A stretch of 64,000 nucleotides of DNA from Burkholderiales bacterium 39-55-53 (GTDB lineage Bacteria > Pseudomonadota > Gammaproteobacteria > Burkholderiales > Burkholderiaceae_C), in the NCBI GenBank assembly GCA_002282445.1, contig NCJK01000001.1, forward strand, positions 124,001-188,000, read 5' to 3'. Below are positions 49,630 to 58,313 of this stretch, one piece after another. The notes below the pieces were generated by a model that was given only the letters and a program-made list of their open reading frames with translations, was not told the DNA's origin and did no database searches. Each line of letters begins with the position of its first letter. Position 1 is the stretch's first letter. A program made the translations under genes and the position numbers.

Positions 49630-49977
49630 ATGACGGTAACGCGAAAAATACCAGCCACCTTTTTTCGACAATCAAGTGGTGATGAACCGGTTCGTGATTG
49701 GCTGATCTCGCTCGACAAGGCAGACCGACAAACCATGGGTGAAGACATTGCTTATGTTCAATACAAGTGGCCCATCGGTAAACCCATAGTTGACCACCTT
49801 CGCGGCCCCATATGGGAGGTTCGAAGCAAGATTGGTAATCGGATTGCTCGCGTGTTGTTTGCTGTTGATGACTCAGAAATGTTCCTGCTTCACGGCTTCA
49901 TCAAGAAAACACAAAAGACAAATCCTGCAGATATTGAACTAGCCATCAAGCGTTTGAAGGAATGGAAAAATGACTAA
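49630..49977 (+). CDS. RelE/HigB-family toxin (Gp49-like)
   Basis: A 115-residue protein of the Gp49/RelE-ParE superfamily: P-V-R-D-W-L-I-S-L near residue 21, an L-R-G-P-I-W-E-V-R-S strand and F-L-L-H-G-F-I-K-K near the C-terminus, which are the hallmark motifs. Such toxins cleave mRNA at the ribosome. Toxin comes first and overlaps the antitoxin gene by 8 bases, the HigBA order. A+T-richer than its surroundings, as usual for mobile toxin-antitoxin pairs. Confidence 0.85.
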   Translation: MTVTRKIPATFFRQSSGDEPVRDWLISLDKADRQTMGEDIAYVQYKWPIGKPIVDHLRGPIWEVRSKIGNRIARVLFAVDDSEMFLLHGFIKKTQKTNPADIELAIKRLKEWKND

Positions 49978-50299
49978 GGCATCTAAAGTAAATCCACATC
50001 GCGGTAGCAACTTTGATGACTTCTTGAAAGAAGAAGGCATCTACAGCGATGTCCAAGCACGTGCCCTCAAACGCGCTTTGGCAGAGCAACTGGATGAAGC
50101 CATGCAAAGCGGCAAGCTCAGTAAGGTCCATATGGCGCAACGCATGGCTACCAGCCGCTCACAGCTTGACCGCGTGCTTGACCCCACCAATTTATCGATT
50201 CAACTCGACACACTCATCAAGGCCGCCAGTGCCGTAGGCCGTACTGTCGAAATTCGATTAAAGCGAAATACCAAGCGCACACGAATAACAGCCGCCTAA
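49970..50299 (+). CDS. XRE-type HTH antitoxin
   Basis: A 109-residue partner of the upstream toxin. Residues 40-95 form a Cro/CI-like helix-turn-helix (K-V-H-M-A-Q-R-M-A-T-S-R-S-Q-L-D-R-V-L), preceded by an N-terminal region that would bind the toxin and followed by a basic tail. It should neutralise the toxin and repress the operon through the palindromes at 49572-49621. The start overlaps the toxin stop by 8 bases. Confidence 0.85.
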   Translation: MTKASKVNPHRGSNFDDFLKEEGIYSDVQARALKRALAEQLDEAMQSGKLSKVHMAQRMATSRSQLDRVLDPTNLSIQLDTLIKAASAVGRTVEIRLKRNTKRTRITAA

Positions 50300-50335
50300 C
50301 AAAGTTGTGGCTCCGCGTGAACGACAATCAAGACT

Positions 50336-51274
50336 ATGGCTATTCAATGGTTCCCCGGACACATGCACCTCACGCGCAAAGCGATTGGGGAGCGCATCAA
50401 AGAGATTGACGTTGTCATCGAAATGCTCGACGCCCGCTTGCCCGGCTCTAGCGCGAATCCGATGCTGGCTGAGCTCATCAAAACAAAGCCCGCACTCAAG
50501 GTGCTGAGCAAGCAAGACTTGGCCGACCCCACTCGCACCGCGATGTGGCTGGCCCACTACAACGCCATGCCCGGCGTGCGCGCCATTGGCCTCGACACCA
50601 GCATGTCGTCGCCCGCCAAAGCGCTGATCGACAACTGCCAGCAACTCGCCCCCAACCGTGGTGGCATGGTCAAACCCATGCGCGTGCTCATTTGCGGCAT
50701 TCCCAACGTGGGCAAGTCCACCCTCATTAACACACTCAAAGGCAAACGCGCCACCAAAACGGGCGACGAAGCCGGCATCACCAAAACCGAGCAACGCATT
50801 GCCTTGGCCGATGACTTTTATTTGTACGACACACCCGGCGTGCTGTGGCCGCGCATCATCGTTGAGCAAAGCGGCTTCAACCTAGCCGCCAGTGGCGCGA
50901 TTGGCGTGAACGCGTTTGACGAAGAAACCGTGGCGCTTGAGCTGCTCAACTACCTCATCCCGCACTACCCCAACGAGCTCAAGCAGCGCTACAACATCGA
51001 CGACGTGGCCAGCCACACCGACGAAGAAATGCTCGAGGCCATTGGCCGCCAACGCGGCGCGGTGCAAAGCGGTGGACGCATCAACACCACCAAAGCCGCG
51101 CACATCGTCATCCACGATTTCCGCACTGCGGCGCTGGGCCGCGTCACACTAGAAACGCCAGAGGAATTTGCCGCATGGTTGGCCGAAGGCAAGATTGCCG
51201 ATGCCGAACGCGCCGTGCGCAAAGAGGCAATTGAGAAAAACAAGAAAACAGCGTTCAAATCTAAGAAGCGTTGA
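50336..51274 (+). CDS. ylqF: ribosome biogenesis GTPase YlqF (RbgA family)
   Basis: A 312-residue circularly permuted GTPase: the G4 motif (S-K-Q-D, residues 58-61) comes before G1 G-I-P-N-V-G-K-S-T (121-129) and G3 D-T-P-G (about 163). The N-terminal W-F-P-G-H-M motif is diagnostic for the YlqF/RbgA branch, which acts in late 50S assembly. It is followed 12 bases later by an exonuclease gene on the same strand. Confidence 0.93.
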   Translation: MAIQWFPGHMHLTRKAIGERIKEIDVVIEMLDARLPGSSANPMLAELIKTKPALKVLSKQDLADPTRTAMWLAHYNAMPGVRAIGLDTSMSSPAKALIDNCQQLAPNRGGMVKPMRVLICGIPNVGKSTLINTLKGKRATKTGDEAGITKTEQRIALADDFYLYDTPGVLWPRIIVEQSGFNLAASGAIGVNAFDEETVALELLNYLIPHYPNELKQRYNIDDVASHTDEEMLEAIGRQRGAVQSGGRINTTKAAHIVIHDFRTAALGRVTLETPEEFAAWLAEGKIADAERAVRKEAIEKNKKTAFKSKKR

Positions 51275-51286
51275 GATCAGCCACAC

Positions 51287-51895
51287 ATGACACAACGCCG
51301 TGACACCCCCGACAAAGAAGCCATCGCATTACTTCCAGAGTTCCCTCGTTTGGGGCTAGACCGCATCACCTTGGTCAACACAGGCAAGCAAGCGCAGCAG
51401 GCACACGATGCCTTGATCACCTCACCCGCTTGGGGCTTTGACACTGAATCAAAGCCAACGTTCCGCGTGGGCGAAGCGTCTGACGGCCCGCATGTGTTGC
51501 AGCTCTCCACGGGTGAACGGGCTTGGGTGTTTCAGCTGCACGACCCGGAGTGCCGTGCTGTAGCGGCCGACTTGTTGGCGCGCGAAGGCATTGCCAAAGC
51601 TGGCTTTGGTTTGGGCGACGACCGCAAACGCATCATCCAAAAATTTGGTGTGGAGCCTGCGGGCATTTTGGAGCTCAACACCATTTTCAAAGCGCAGGGC
51701 TATCGCAAAGAAATGGGTGTTAAGGGCGCGGTGGCTGTGCTGTTTAACCAGCGTTTTCAGAAGTCTAAAAAAGCAGCCACCAGCAACTGGGCCAATTTGC
51801 GCTTGAGCGAATCACAGCTGGTTTACGCCGCCAACGATGCGTATGCCGCATATCGGGTTTGGGAAGAAACGCAAGCCCTCGGTTGGAAACCGTGA
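51287..51895 (+). CDS. DEDDy 3'-5' exonuclease domain protein
   Basis: A 202-residue ribonuclease-D-like exonuclease domain. The DEDDy residues are visible: D52 and E54 (F-D-T-E-S), D111 or D112 (G-L-G-D-D), and Y180/D184 (Y-A-A-N-D). No HRDC domain follows, so it is a single-domain enzyme, acting on RNA or DNA 3' ends. Linked to ylqF by a 12-base gap; convergent with the secreted hydrolase, with one base between stops. Confidence 0.87.
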   Translation: MTQRRDTPDKEAIALLPEFPRLGLDRITLVNTGKQAQQAHDALITSPAWGFDTESKPTFRVGEASDGPHVLQLSTGERAWVFQLHDPECRAVAADLLAREGIAKAGFGLGDDRKRIIQKFGVEPAGILELNTIFKAQGYRKEMGVKGAVAVLFNQRFQKSKKAATSNWANLRLSESQLVYAANDAYAAYRVWEETQALGWKP

Positions 51896-51896
51896 T

Positions 51897-52925
51897 TTAT
51901 TGACCGCGGATCTCAGTCATGATGTCCTTGATGAATTGATTAGCAGCATCTGGACTTGCCCCAGTCCACCCATACCGTGTCATCGCAGTTGGGCCCGTAC
52001 CGTAGACACGCATGCCTCTGTTGAGCGGCCCCGCTAGTAGTCCATGCGCCGCATCGTCGTAATACCAAAACGAGACGGGGAAACCTTTTGATGCCAAGCC
52101 CTCACCCCATGCTTGCGTCGATATGGTCGCAGCATCGCGATTGGCCTTTGGGTTACAGCGCAGCGCAGTTCCTGCTGCTGCCAAATCAGAAGGCCGGTTT
52201 AAAAAACACGGGTCCGTTCGGCTAAACATCCAATCGTCGGCCGTTTTTCCACCGTAGTTATCCAAGCGTCCAAAGATTAACTTTAAAGGCACTTTGATTT
52301 CATCGGGCATCCCAATACCCGTCGATGGCGCACCCTCTGCAAACACCATGCGGACATGCTTGGGGTCAACCACTGCGGCCATGTTCAAGGCCACACTTCC
52401 GCCGTTTGAAAGACCATTCACATAGATGCGAGTCGTGTCAATTTGCGACTGCGTCAGGGCCCATTGATAGGCTCCCAACGTCGCCTTAAAGATCATGCGT
52501 TGACGCGACTCATTGGTCACACCCAGCACAAAGCGCATCGTGCCTTTGTAACGAAACCCATTCAATTCATAGGCATCAAATAGCAAGGTCGCAACGCCCT
52601 CTCCATTAAGCCGACGAACCATCTCTAGCTCTGCACCGCCAGGCCCACCACCGCCATGCGCAATGATCATCAAGGGCGGCTTGTCTCCTAGCTTTTTTGC
52701 CCAAAACGAGGGCATGGATAAACGCACGGAGGAATGACACGGATCAAACTCGGCCAAGGCCCCTTCTACATAATGAAATCCTGAACGGATCTCAATCAAA
52801 CGGGCCACATCAGCTGGTGCGGGTCGGCAGTCATTGGCGCTTTGAGCTTGTGCCGCACTAAACGACACAGCGAAAAAAATCGCCAACAAAGATTGAAAAA
52901 ACGCTGGTTTTAAATTACCGGTCAT
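51897..52925 (-). CDS. secreted alpha/beta hydrolase (dienelactone-hydrolase-like)
   Basis: A 342-residue exported hydrolase. The frame opens at 52955, but ATG 52925 gives a proper signal peptide (cleavage near A-Q-A, residue 28). The oxyanion motif H-G-G-G-G-P-G-G is at 90-97, the nucleophile Ser173 in G-L-S-N-G-G, and the catalytic His in D-D-A-A-H-G near residue 300. Four cysteines suggest disulphides. Substrate unknown: ester or peptide. Its start overlaps the stop of the SUMF1-fold gene by 11 bases, so both secreted proteins are made together. Confidence 0.8.
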   Translation of the reverse strand: MTGNLKPAFFQSLLAIFFAVSFSAAQAQSANDCRPAPADVARLIEIRSGFHYVEGALAEFDPCHSSVRLSMPSFWAKKLGDKPPLMIIAHGGGGPGGAELEMVRRLNGEGVATLLFDAYELNGFRYKGTMRFVLGVTNESRQRMIFKATLGAYQWALTQSQIDTTRIYVNGLSNGGSVALNMAAVVDPKHVRMVFAEGAPSTGIGMPDEIKVPLKLIFGRLDNYGGKTADDWMFSRTDPCFLNRPSDLAAAGTALRCNPKANRDAATISTQAWGEGLASKGFPVSFWYYDDAAHGLLAGPLNRGMRVYGTGPTAMTRYGWTGASPDAANQFIKDIMTEIRGQ

Positions 52926-53625
52926 AGACACACCTAAAGCCAATGTAAACCGCATAAAAATCTGCCGGCTTGAACGCCTTCACATCGGCCCTCATATTAA
53001 ACGCGCCGTACCACCAAGAGCCACCCACCGTTCTGCGTTCGCGGCCTGTGGCGTCGGTGCTGTCGGTGGTCCATTCCCACACATTTGCGCCCATGTCGTA
53101 CAAGCCATTCACGCCTTGGCGCGTTGCACCTGCAGGGGCGGCACGTGGCCATGGGTCGGGGTCACTGGTGTTTGCGCCTTGCGGGTTGTCGCCTGTGCTC
53201 CACGGGTAAGTGCGGCCTTTGGTCCACGGTGCAGGCGGCGCATCGCGCAGCTCGGTAAAGCCTGCCTTTTGCCACTCGTCCCCCGTGGGCAAACGGCCAC
53301 CCGCCCAGCGGCAATAAGCCTGTGCCTCGGCAAAATCCAAATGCACCGCAGGCATGTCGGCACGGGTCGCCTGCCCATCGGGCTTTCGCCAGCTCCAGCC
53401 GGGGCGGCGCTCCCACCCTGCCCCGTACTCAAAACCACCGCCTTCTTTCTCGGCCCGCGTCACCGTGCCCGTGGCTTGCACATAGCGCTCAAACTGCGCG
53501 ATGGTCACCTCGGTTCGGTCTATCGCAAAGCTTGGCAACACCACGCGCCCCTCATCCATTCGTACTTGCGCGTGCGCGGCAGATGCAACCAACAAGAGGA
53601 CCGATAAAGCGTGTTTTTTAGACAT
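52915..53625 (-). CDS. secreted SUMF1/FGE-fold protein without FGE cysteines
   Basis: A 236-residue protein with a signal peptide (cleaved after residue 19, A-A-H-A) and a formylglycine-generating-enzyme-type domain. Its signatures are F-A-I-D-R-T-E-V-T, A-x-A-Y-C-R-W-A-G-G-R-L-P-T-G-D-E-W, N-V-W-E-W-T and a final I-G-F-R-C. In true FGE the copper-binding cysteines follow R-G-G-S; here G-G-S-W-W-Y-G-A-F-N has none, so sulfatase activation is not expected. Family members without them include PvdO-like and EgtB-like proteins. First gene of an operon with the secreted hydrolase. Confidence 0.82.
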   Translation of the reverse strand: MSKKHALSVLLLVASAAHAQVRMDEGRVVLPSFAIDRTEVTIAQFERYVQATGTVTRAEKEGGGFEYGAGWERRPGWSWRKPDGQATRADMPAVHLDFAEAQAYCRWAGGRLPTGDEWQKAGFTELRDAPPAPWTKGRTYPWSTGDNPQGANTSDPDPWPRAAPAGATRQGVNGLYDMGANVWEWTTDSTDATGRERRTVGGSWWYGAFNMRADVKAFKPADFYAVYIGFRCVYDR

Positions 53626-53747
53626 GCATCGAGTCTAAACAAGCTGCCCTTGTTGCGCAGCAAGCGGTCAAGATGCCCTGAGGCAAAGCCCTAAAATTGG
53701 CACATCACTCGCCCGTTGCTCGGGCCTAGCCCTTACCCCTCTTCACC

Positions 53748-54659
53748 ATGTCCACCCCTTCGGGCCACAGCGCCGCCACTCCATCTGAACAAACCAGCTC
53801 GGTGCTGGAATTTGCCAACTGCCAGTGGCGCGTGCACAGGCCCAAGCCCTTTGTGTTGGTGATTGAAGGCGAGGAAAAAGACTTTAAGGGCCATGTACCC
53901 CCTGCCCCCACCGACTACCTGCACAACAAACTGCTGTTGCCTGAATGGCGCGAAGCCTTTTACAAGCTGGTCGATGCCACGGGCTTGGTGGTGTGCCTGA
54001 ACGTACACACCCAACACCCCACCTACCGCGATGTGCGCGGGCGTTCTAGCAAAGGGCGGCTGAGCCAAGGCGAGTACTACCACCACGACGGCTGCACAGG
54101 CCCCGTCAAGCCACGCTTTGTAGAAATTCGCTGCCCCATCCAGCCGCAAACACGCGGCGTGGCCACCGCTGTAGCGCCCCATCACGATGTGGTCAAAGCC
54201 ATGGTGCAAGTTCTACCTGCCGAGCTGGCCGCCACATCTGCGCTGACCACACAAGATATGAGCCCGAAAGCCTTGGAGCAAATGGACTACGCCGCGCTAG
54301 ACCACTTGCAAGGCCTCATCACGCGCACCGTGCGCAAGAAGCTCAACGCCGAAGGCGCACGCAGCTACTTCCGCGAAGTGGATGCAAAGGCCAATGCCTA
54401 CTTTGAACCTTGGGCCTTGGGCGAAAGCCGCTTTATTGCCAACGCCAACAGCGGCGTGACCATGCAACACCGCCGCGCCTACCAAGCCCCACACACCGGA
54501 GGCGTGGCCAATGGCCACTTGGTCAAGCGCTGGACCAATGAAGAGCTGCTGCTACCTGGCCAAGTGGCAGACCTTGCCTTGATTGCTGCGCTGTGCAGCG
54601 AAGAAGGTGATGAAGTGGATGGGGAGCGGGCTGAGGGGTGTTACCTCGGGGCGCATTGA
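53748..54659 (+). CDS. hypothetical protein, possible Fe(II)/2-oxoglutarate oxygenase
   Basis: A 303-residue soluble protein I do not recognise by name. An H-H-D triplet at 112-114 (Y-Y-H-H-D-G) fits the HxD metal motif of Fe(II)/2OG oxygenases, and H241-R242-R243 (M-Q-H-R-R) or H249 could be the distal His with a 2OG-binding Arg. The sequence around them, with Y-H-H-D-G followed by conserved-looking Pro/Arg strands, is consistent with a jelly-roll fold. This assignment is a motif reading only. It is monocistronic and divergent from the SUMF1-fold gene across a 122-base gap. Confidence 0.5.
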   Translation: MSTPSGHSAATPSEQTSSVLEFANCQWRVHRPKPFVLVIEGEEKDFKGHVPPAPTDYLHNKLLLPEWREAFYKLVDATGLVVCLNVHTQHPTYRDVRGRSSKGRLSQGEYYHHDGCTGPVKPRFVEIRCPIQPQTRGVATAVAPHHDVVKAMVQVLPAELAATSALTTQDMSPKALEQMDYAALDHLQGLITRTVRKKLNAEGARSYFREVDAKANAYFEPWALGESRFIANANSGVTMQHRRAYQAPHTGGVANGHLVKRWTNEELLLPGQVADLALIAALCSEEGDEVDGERAEGCYLGAH

Positions 54660-54678
54660 GTGCGGTGAATACAGAGCT

Positions 54679-54705
54679 TAATCACCGCATGAAATGCGGT
54701 GATTA
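54679..54705. repeat. perfect 12-bp hairpin without T-run
   Basis: Arms 54679-54690 and 54694-54705 are perfectly complementary around a GAA loop, 20 bases after the stop of the oxygenase-like gene. No T-run follows on either strand, and a proper terminator lies 22 bases further on, so it is not a standard intrinsic terminator. Confidence 0.6.
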
Positions 54706-54727
54706 AAAAAACCTTCGCAGAATAAAA

Positions 54728-54757
54728 AAGCCGCCAACCCTTTCAGGTTGGCGGCTT
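54728..54757. terminator. bidirectional terminator after the pdh operon
   Basis: A perfect 12-bp GC-rich stem (54728-54739 with 54746-54757) with a CTTTCA loop, A-run on the left and T-rich right side. It lies 23 bases past the lpdA stop on the minus strand and also downstream of the convergent plus-strand gene. Confidence 0.88.
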
Positions 54758-54779
54758 CTTTGTTTGCAGCGCGAAGCGT

Positions 54780-56624
54780 TTACTTCTTGCTGGGCGGCAA
54801 GTCAGTGCAACTGCCATGCGCCACTTCTGCCGCCATGCCGATGCTTTCGCCCAGCGTGGGGTGGGGGTGGATGGTTTTGCCGATGTCCACCGCGTCGGCG
54901 CCCATCTCGATGGCCAGAGCGATCTCGCCAATCATGTCGCCTGCGTGCGTGCCCACCATGCCGCCGCCGAGAATCTTGCCGTGGCCGTGGGCCTCGGGTG
55001 AATCGTCGAACAGCAGCTTGGTCAAGCCTTCGTCGCGGCCGTTGGCAATGGCGCGGCCCGAGGCGGTCCAAGGGAACAAGCCCTTTTTCACCTTGATGCC
55101 TTGGGCTTTGGCTTGGTCTTCGGTCAAGCCCACCCATGCCACTTCGGGGTCGGTGTAGGCGACGCTTGGGATGACGCGTGCGTTGAACGCCGCGGCAGCC
55201 AGCTCTTTGTTGCCTTGCAGTTCGCCCGCAATCACTTCGGCCGCCACATGGGCTTCGTGCACCGCTTTGTGCGCCAACATGGGCTGGCCCACGATGTCGC
55301 CAATGGCAAAGATGTGCGGCACGTTGGTGCGCATTTGAATGTCGACGTTGATAAAGCCACGGTCGGTCACAGCCACGCCTGCTTTTTCAGCCGCGAGTTT
55401 TTTGCCATTGGGCGTGCGGCCCACGGCTTGCAACACCAGGTCGTACACCTGCGGCGCGGGGGCTGTGCCGCCCTCTTCTGCCGGTGCAAACGTGACTTCA
55501 ATGCCTTCGGGCAAGGCGCGTGCGGACACGGTCTTGGTCTTGAGCATGATGTTGTCAAAGCGCTTGGCGTTCATCTTTTGCCAGATCTTGACCAAGTCGC
55601 GGTCAGCGCCTTGCATGAGGCCGTCCATCATTTCCACCACGTCTAGGCGTGCGCCCAGCGTGCTGTAGACCGTGCCCATCTCTAGGCCGATGATGCCGCC
55701 GCCCAAGATGAGCATGCGCTTAGGCACTTCTTTGAGTTCCAAAGCGCCAGTGCTGTCCACCACGCGGGGGTCGTTGGGCATAAAAGGCAAACGCACCGCT
55801 TGAGAGCCTGCAGCGATGATGGCCTTCTTGAAGGCGATCACTTTTTTGCTGCCGTTTTGTTCTTGTGCGGTGCCCGTGGTCTCGCTCACTTCGAGGTGGT
55901 TGGCGCCCACGAATTGGCCCAAGCCGCGCACGGTCGTGACCTTGCGCATCTTGGCCATGGCCGCCAAGCCGCCGGTGAGTTTGCCGATGACTTTTTCTTT
56001 GTGGCCGCGCAGCTTGTCGATGTTGACCACCGGCTTGCCGAAGTCCACGCCGAGGTCGGCCATGTGGCTGACTTCGTCCATGACGGCCGCGACGTGCAAC
56101 AGCGCTTTAGACGGGATGCAACCCACGTTCAAACACACACCGCCCAAGGTGGCGTAGCGCTCGACGATGACGACGTTCAAGCCGAGATCCGCCGCACGGA
56201 ACGCCGCCGAGTAACCGCCAGGACCACCGCCCAACACGAGCACATCGCACTCGATGTCGGCCACCCCTGCATAGTTCTCGCCGAAGGATGATGCTGTGGG
56301 TGCAGGGGCTGATGCCACTGGGGCAGCGGGTGCTGCTGCGGCTGGAGCCGCTGCTGGAGCTGGGGCAGCTGGAGCGCTAGCCGCACCCTCTGCATCCAAC
56401 ACCAACACAACTGAGCCTTCTTTGACCTTGTCGCCCAGCTTGACTTTCAACTCTTTCACCACGCCCGCGTGTGAGGATGGAATTTCCATCGACGCTTTGT
56501 CGGACTCCACAGTGATGAGCGATTGCTCTGCTTTGACGGTGTCGCCGGGTTTGACCAGCAACTCAATCACGGCCACTTCGTCGAAGTCGCCGATGTCTGG
56601 AACTTTGATATCAATCATTGCCAT
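54780..56624 (-). CDS. lpdA: dihydrolipoyl dehydrogenase with N-terminal lipoyl domain (pyruvate dehydrogenase E3)
   Basis: A 614-residue E3 of the pyruvate dehydrogenase complex. Residues 1-78 form a lipoyl domain with modified lysine K43 (S-D-K-A-S-M), and an Ala/Pro hinge runs to about 112. FAD/NAD oxidoreductase domains follow, with G-G-G-P-G-G near 132 and the redox pair C164/C169 in G-G-V-C-L-N-V-G-C. The H-P-H-P-T motif near the C-terminus gives the catalytic His. Lipoyl-bearing E3 is known in Neisseria and other betaproteobacteria. Last gene of aceE-aceF-lpdA; distinct from the E3 at 26590. Confidence 0.95.
   Translation of the reverse strand: MAMIDIKVPDIGDFDEVAVIELLVKPGDTVKAEQSLITVESDKASMEIPSSHAGVVKELKVKLGDKVKEGSVVLVLDAEGAASAPAAPAPAAAPAAAAPAAPVASAPAPTASSFGENYAGVADIECDVLVLGGGPGGYSAAFRAADLGLNVVIVERYATLGGVCLNVGCIPSKALLHVAAVMDEVSHMADLGVDFGKPVVNIDKLRGHKEKVIGKLTGGLAAMAKMRKVTTVRGLGQFVGANHLEVSETTGTAQEQNGSKKVIAFKKAIIAAGSQAVRLPFMPNDPRVVDSTGALELKEVPKRMLILGGGIIGLEMGTVYSTLGARLDVVEMMDGLMQGADRDLVKIWQKMNAKRFDNIMLKTKTVSARALPEGIEVTFAPAEEGGTAPAPQVYDLVLQAVGRTPNGKKLAAEKAGVAVTDRGFINVDIQMRTNVPHIFAIGDIVGQPMLAHKAVHEAHVAAEVIAGELQGNKELAAAAFNARVIPSVAYTDPEVAWVGLTEDQAKAQGIKVKKGLFPWTASGRAIANGRDEGLTKLLFDDSPEAHGHGKILGGGMVGTHAGDMIGEIALAIEMGADAVDIGKTIHPHPTLGESIGMAAEVAHGSCTDLPPSKK
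56397..56624 (-). repeat. lipoyl-domain coding repeat, copy in lpdA
   Basis: This segment encodes the lipoyl domain of the PDH E3 and is one of three homologous copies in the operon. The 33 bases at 56460-56492 are identical to 57786-57818 in the second lipoyl domain of aceF, a sign of recent duplication or gene conversion. Confidence 0.85.
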
Positions 56625-56633
56625 ATCAAATCC

Positions 56634-58295
56634 TTAAAGAAGCACGCGACGGAAGTCGCCGAGGATTTGACCGAGGTACGCATTGAAGCGTGCCGCTGCT
56701 GCGCCGTCGATGACGCGGTGATCCCACGTCAAGCTCAGAGGCAACATCAAACGTGGCACAAATTCTTTGCCGTTCCACACGGGTTCCATGGTGCTCTTAC
56801 ACACACCGAGGATGGCCACTTCGGGCGCGTTGATGATGGGCGTGAAGTACTTGCCACCAATGCCGCCAAGGCTAGAGATGGTGAAGGTTGCGCCTGTCAT
56901 TTCTGCGGGCCCCAGTTTGCCGTCACGGGCTTTCTTGGCCAGCTCTGACATTTCAGCGCTGATTTGCAGCACGCCTTTTTTGTCGCAATCGCGGATGACG
57001 GGAACCATCAAACCATTGGGCGTGTCAGCGGCAAAGCCGATGTGCCAATAGTTTTTGTAGACCAGTGCATCGCCGTCGAGCGAGCTGTTGAACTCTGGGT
57101 ATTTCTTGAGCGCGGCCACGCAGGCCTTGATCAAGAACGCCAGCATCGTGACCTTGACGCCGCTCTTCTCGTTCTCTTTGTTGGTCGAGACACGGAAGGC
57201 TTCGAGGTCGGTGATGTCGCAGTCGTCATGGTTGGTGACGGCTGGAATCATGATGGCATTGCGAAGCAAGTTCGCGCCGCTGATCTTCTTGATGCGGCCC
57301 ATTTCTTTGCGCTCGATCGGGCCGAACTTCGCAAAGTCAACCTTCGGCCATGGGATAAGACCCAAGGCTGCACCATCGCCACCCGCTGATGCGCCACCCT
57401 TGGCTGCTTGAGCCTTGGTTTGTGTCGAGCCCGACATGACGGACTTGGTGAACGTTTGCACGTCGTCTTGTGTGATGCGGCCTTTGTGGCCAGAGCCTTT
57501 GAGTTCTTCCAACGGCACACCGAGCTCGCGTGCGAACTTGCGCACAGAAGGTGATGCGTGTGGCAAGCCCAATGTGGGTGCGCCTGGTGTGTGCGATGGC
57601 GCGGCCACGGCAGCCACTGCGGAAGCCACTGCGGTGGTTGCAGCGACTGCGGCTGGCACAGCAACGGCAACTGCAGATGCGGCAGCAGCCACAGGTGCAG
57701 CAGCGGCAGACACTGTGCCTTCCAAAATAGCCAGCAAGTCACCGATGTTGACGGTGTCGCCCACTTTGACTTTCAGCTCTTTGAGCACGCCCGCGTGTGA
57801 GGATGGAATTTCCATCGAGGCTTTGTCAGACTCAACCGTGATGAGCGATTGCTCCACCTTGATGCTGTCGCCCGGCTTCACGAACACTTCGATGACAGCG
57901 ACGTTTTTGAAGTCGCCAATATCTGGCACGTGAATTTCGATGGGGCCGGATGCCGATGGAGCGGCGGCGGCCACGGGGGCTGCTGCTACAGGTGCAGCAG
58001 CGGCGGCTACAGGAGCAGCTGCTGCGTGTGCGGTGGCTACAGGAGCGGCGGCAGCACCAGCGGCTTCCACCACCAACACCACAGAGCCTTCTTTGACCTT
58101 GTCGCCCAAAGCCACTTTGAGCTCTTTGACCACACCCGCGGTGCTCGATGGAATTTCCATTGAGGCTTTGTCTGATTCGACGGTGATCAGGGACTGTTCC
58201 GCTTTCACGGTGTCGCCCACTTTGACCAGCAGTTCAATGACTGCGACTTCGTCGAAATCCCCGATATCCGGGACTTTTACTTCTACCAATGCCAT
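56634..58295 (-). CDS. aceF: pyruvate dehydrogenase E2, dihydrolipoyl acetyltransferase
   Basis: A 553-residue E2 with two lipoyl domains (lysines K43 and K158, both in [10 protein letters not shown]), Ala/Pro-rich hinges (about 78-116 and 195-245), a peripheral-subunit binding domain (S-P-S-V-R-K-F-A-R-E-L-G) and the catalytic domain ending with D-H-R-V-I-D-G. It passes acetyl groups to CoA and forms the core of the complex. It is 18 bases after aceE and 9 before lpdA. Confidence 0.96.
   Translation of the reverse strand: MALVEVKVPDIGDFDEVAVIELLVKVGDTVKAEQSLITVESDKASMEIPSSTAGVVKELKVALGDKVKEGSVVLVVEAAGAAAAPVATAHAAAAPVAAAAAPVAAAPVAAAAPSASGPIEIHVPDIGDFKNVAVIEVFVKPGDSIKVEQSLITVESDKASMEIPSSHAGVLKELKVKVGDTVNIGDLLAILEGTVSAAAAPVAAAASAVAVAVPAAVAATTAVASAVAAVAAPSHTPGAPTLGLPHASPSVRKFARELGVPLEELKGSGHKGRITQDDVQTFTKSVMSGSTQTKAQAAKGGASAGGDGAALGLIPWPKVDFAKFGPIERKEMGRIKKISGANLLRNAIMIPAVTNHDDCDITDLEAFRVSTNKENEKSGVKVTMLAFLIKACVAALKKYPEFNSSLDGDALVYKNYWHIGFAADTPNGLMVPVIRDCDKKGVLQISAEMSELAKKARDGKLGPAEMTGATFTISSLGGIGGKYFTPIINAPEVAILGVCKSTMEPVWNGKEFVPRLMLPLSLTWDHRVIDGAAAARFNAYLGQILGDFRRVLL
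57717..57944 (-). repeat. lipoyl-domain coding repeat, second copy in aceF
   Basis: Encodes the inner lipoyl domain of E2 (about residues 118-193). It shares a 33-base identical block with the lpdA copy and near-identical sequence with the outer aceF copy at 58068-58295. Confidence 0.85.
58068..58295 (-). repeat. lipoyl-domain coding repeat, first copy in aceF
   Basis: Encodes the outer lipoyl domain of E2 (residues 1-76). Its protein start is nearly the same as that of the lpdA lipoyl domain (shared [17 protein letters not shown]), suggesting that lpdA gained its domain from aceF. Confidence 0.85.
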
Positions 58296-58313
58296 GTTGT
58301 GTCTCCCGAATTT

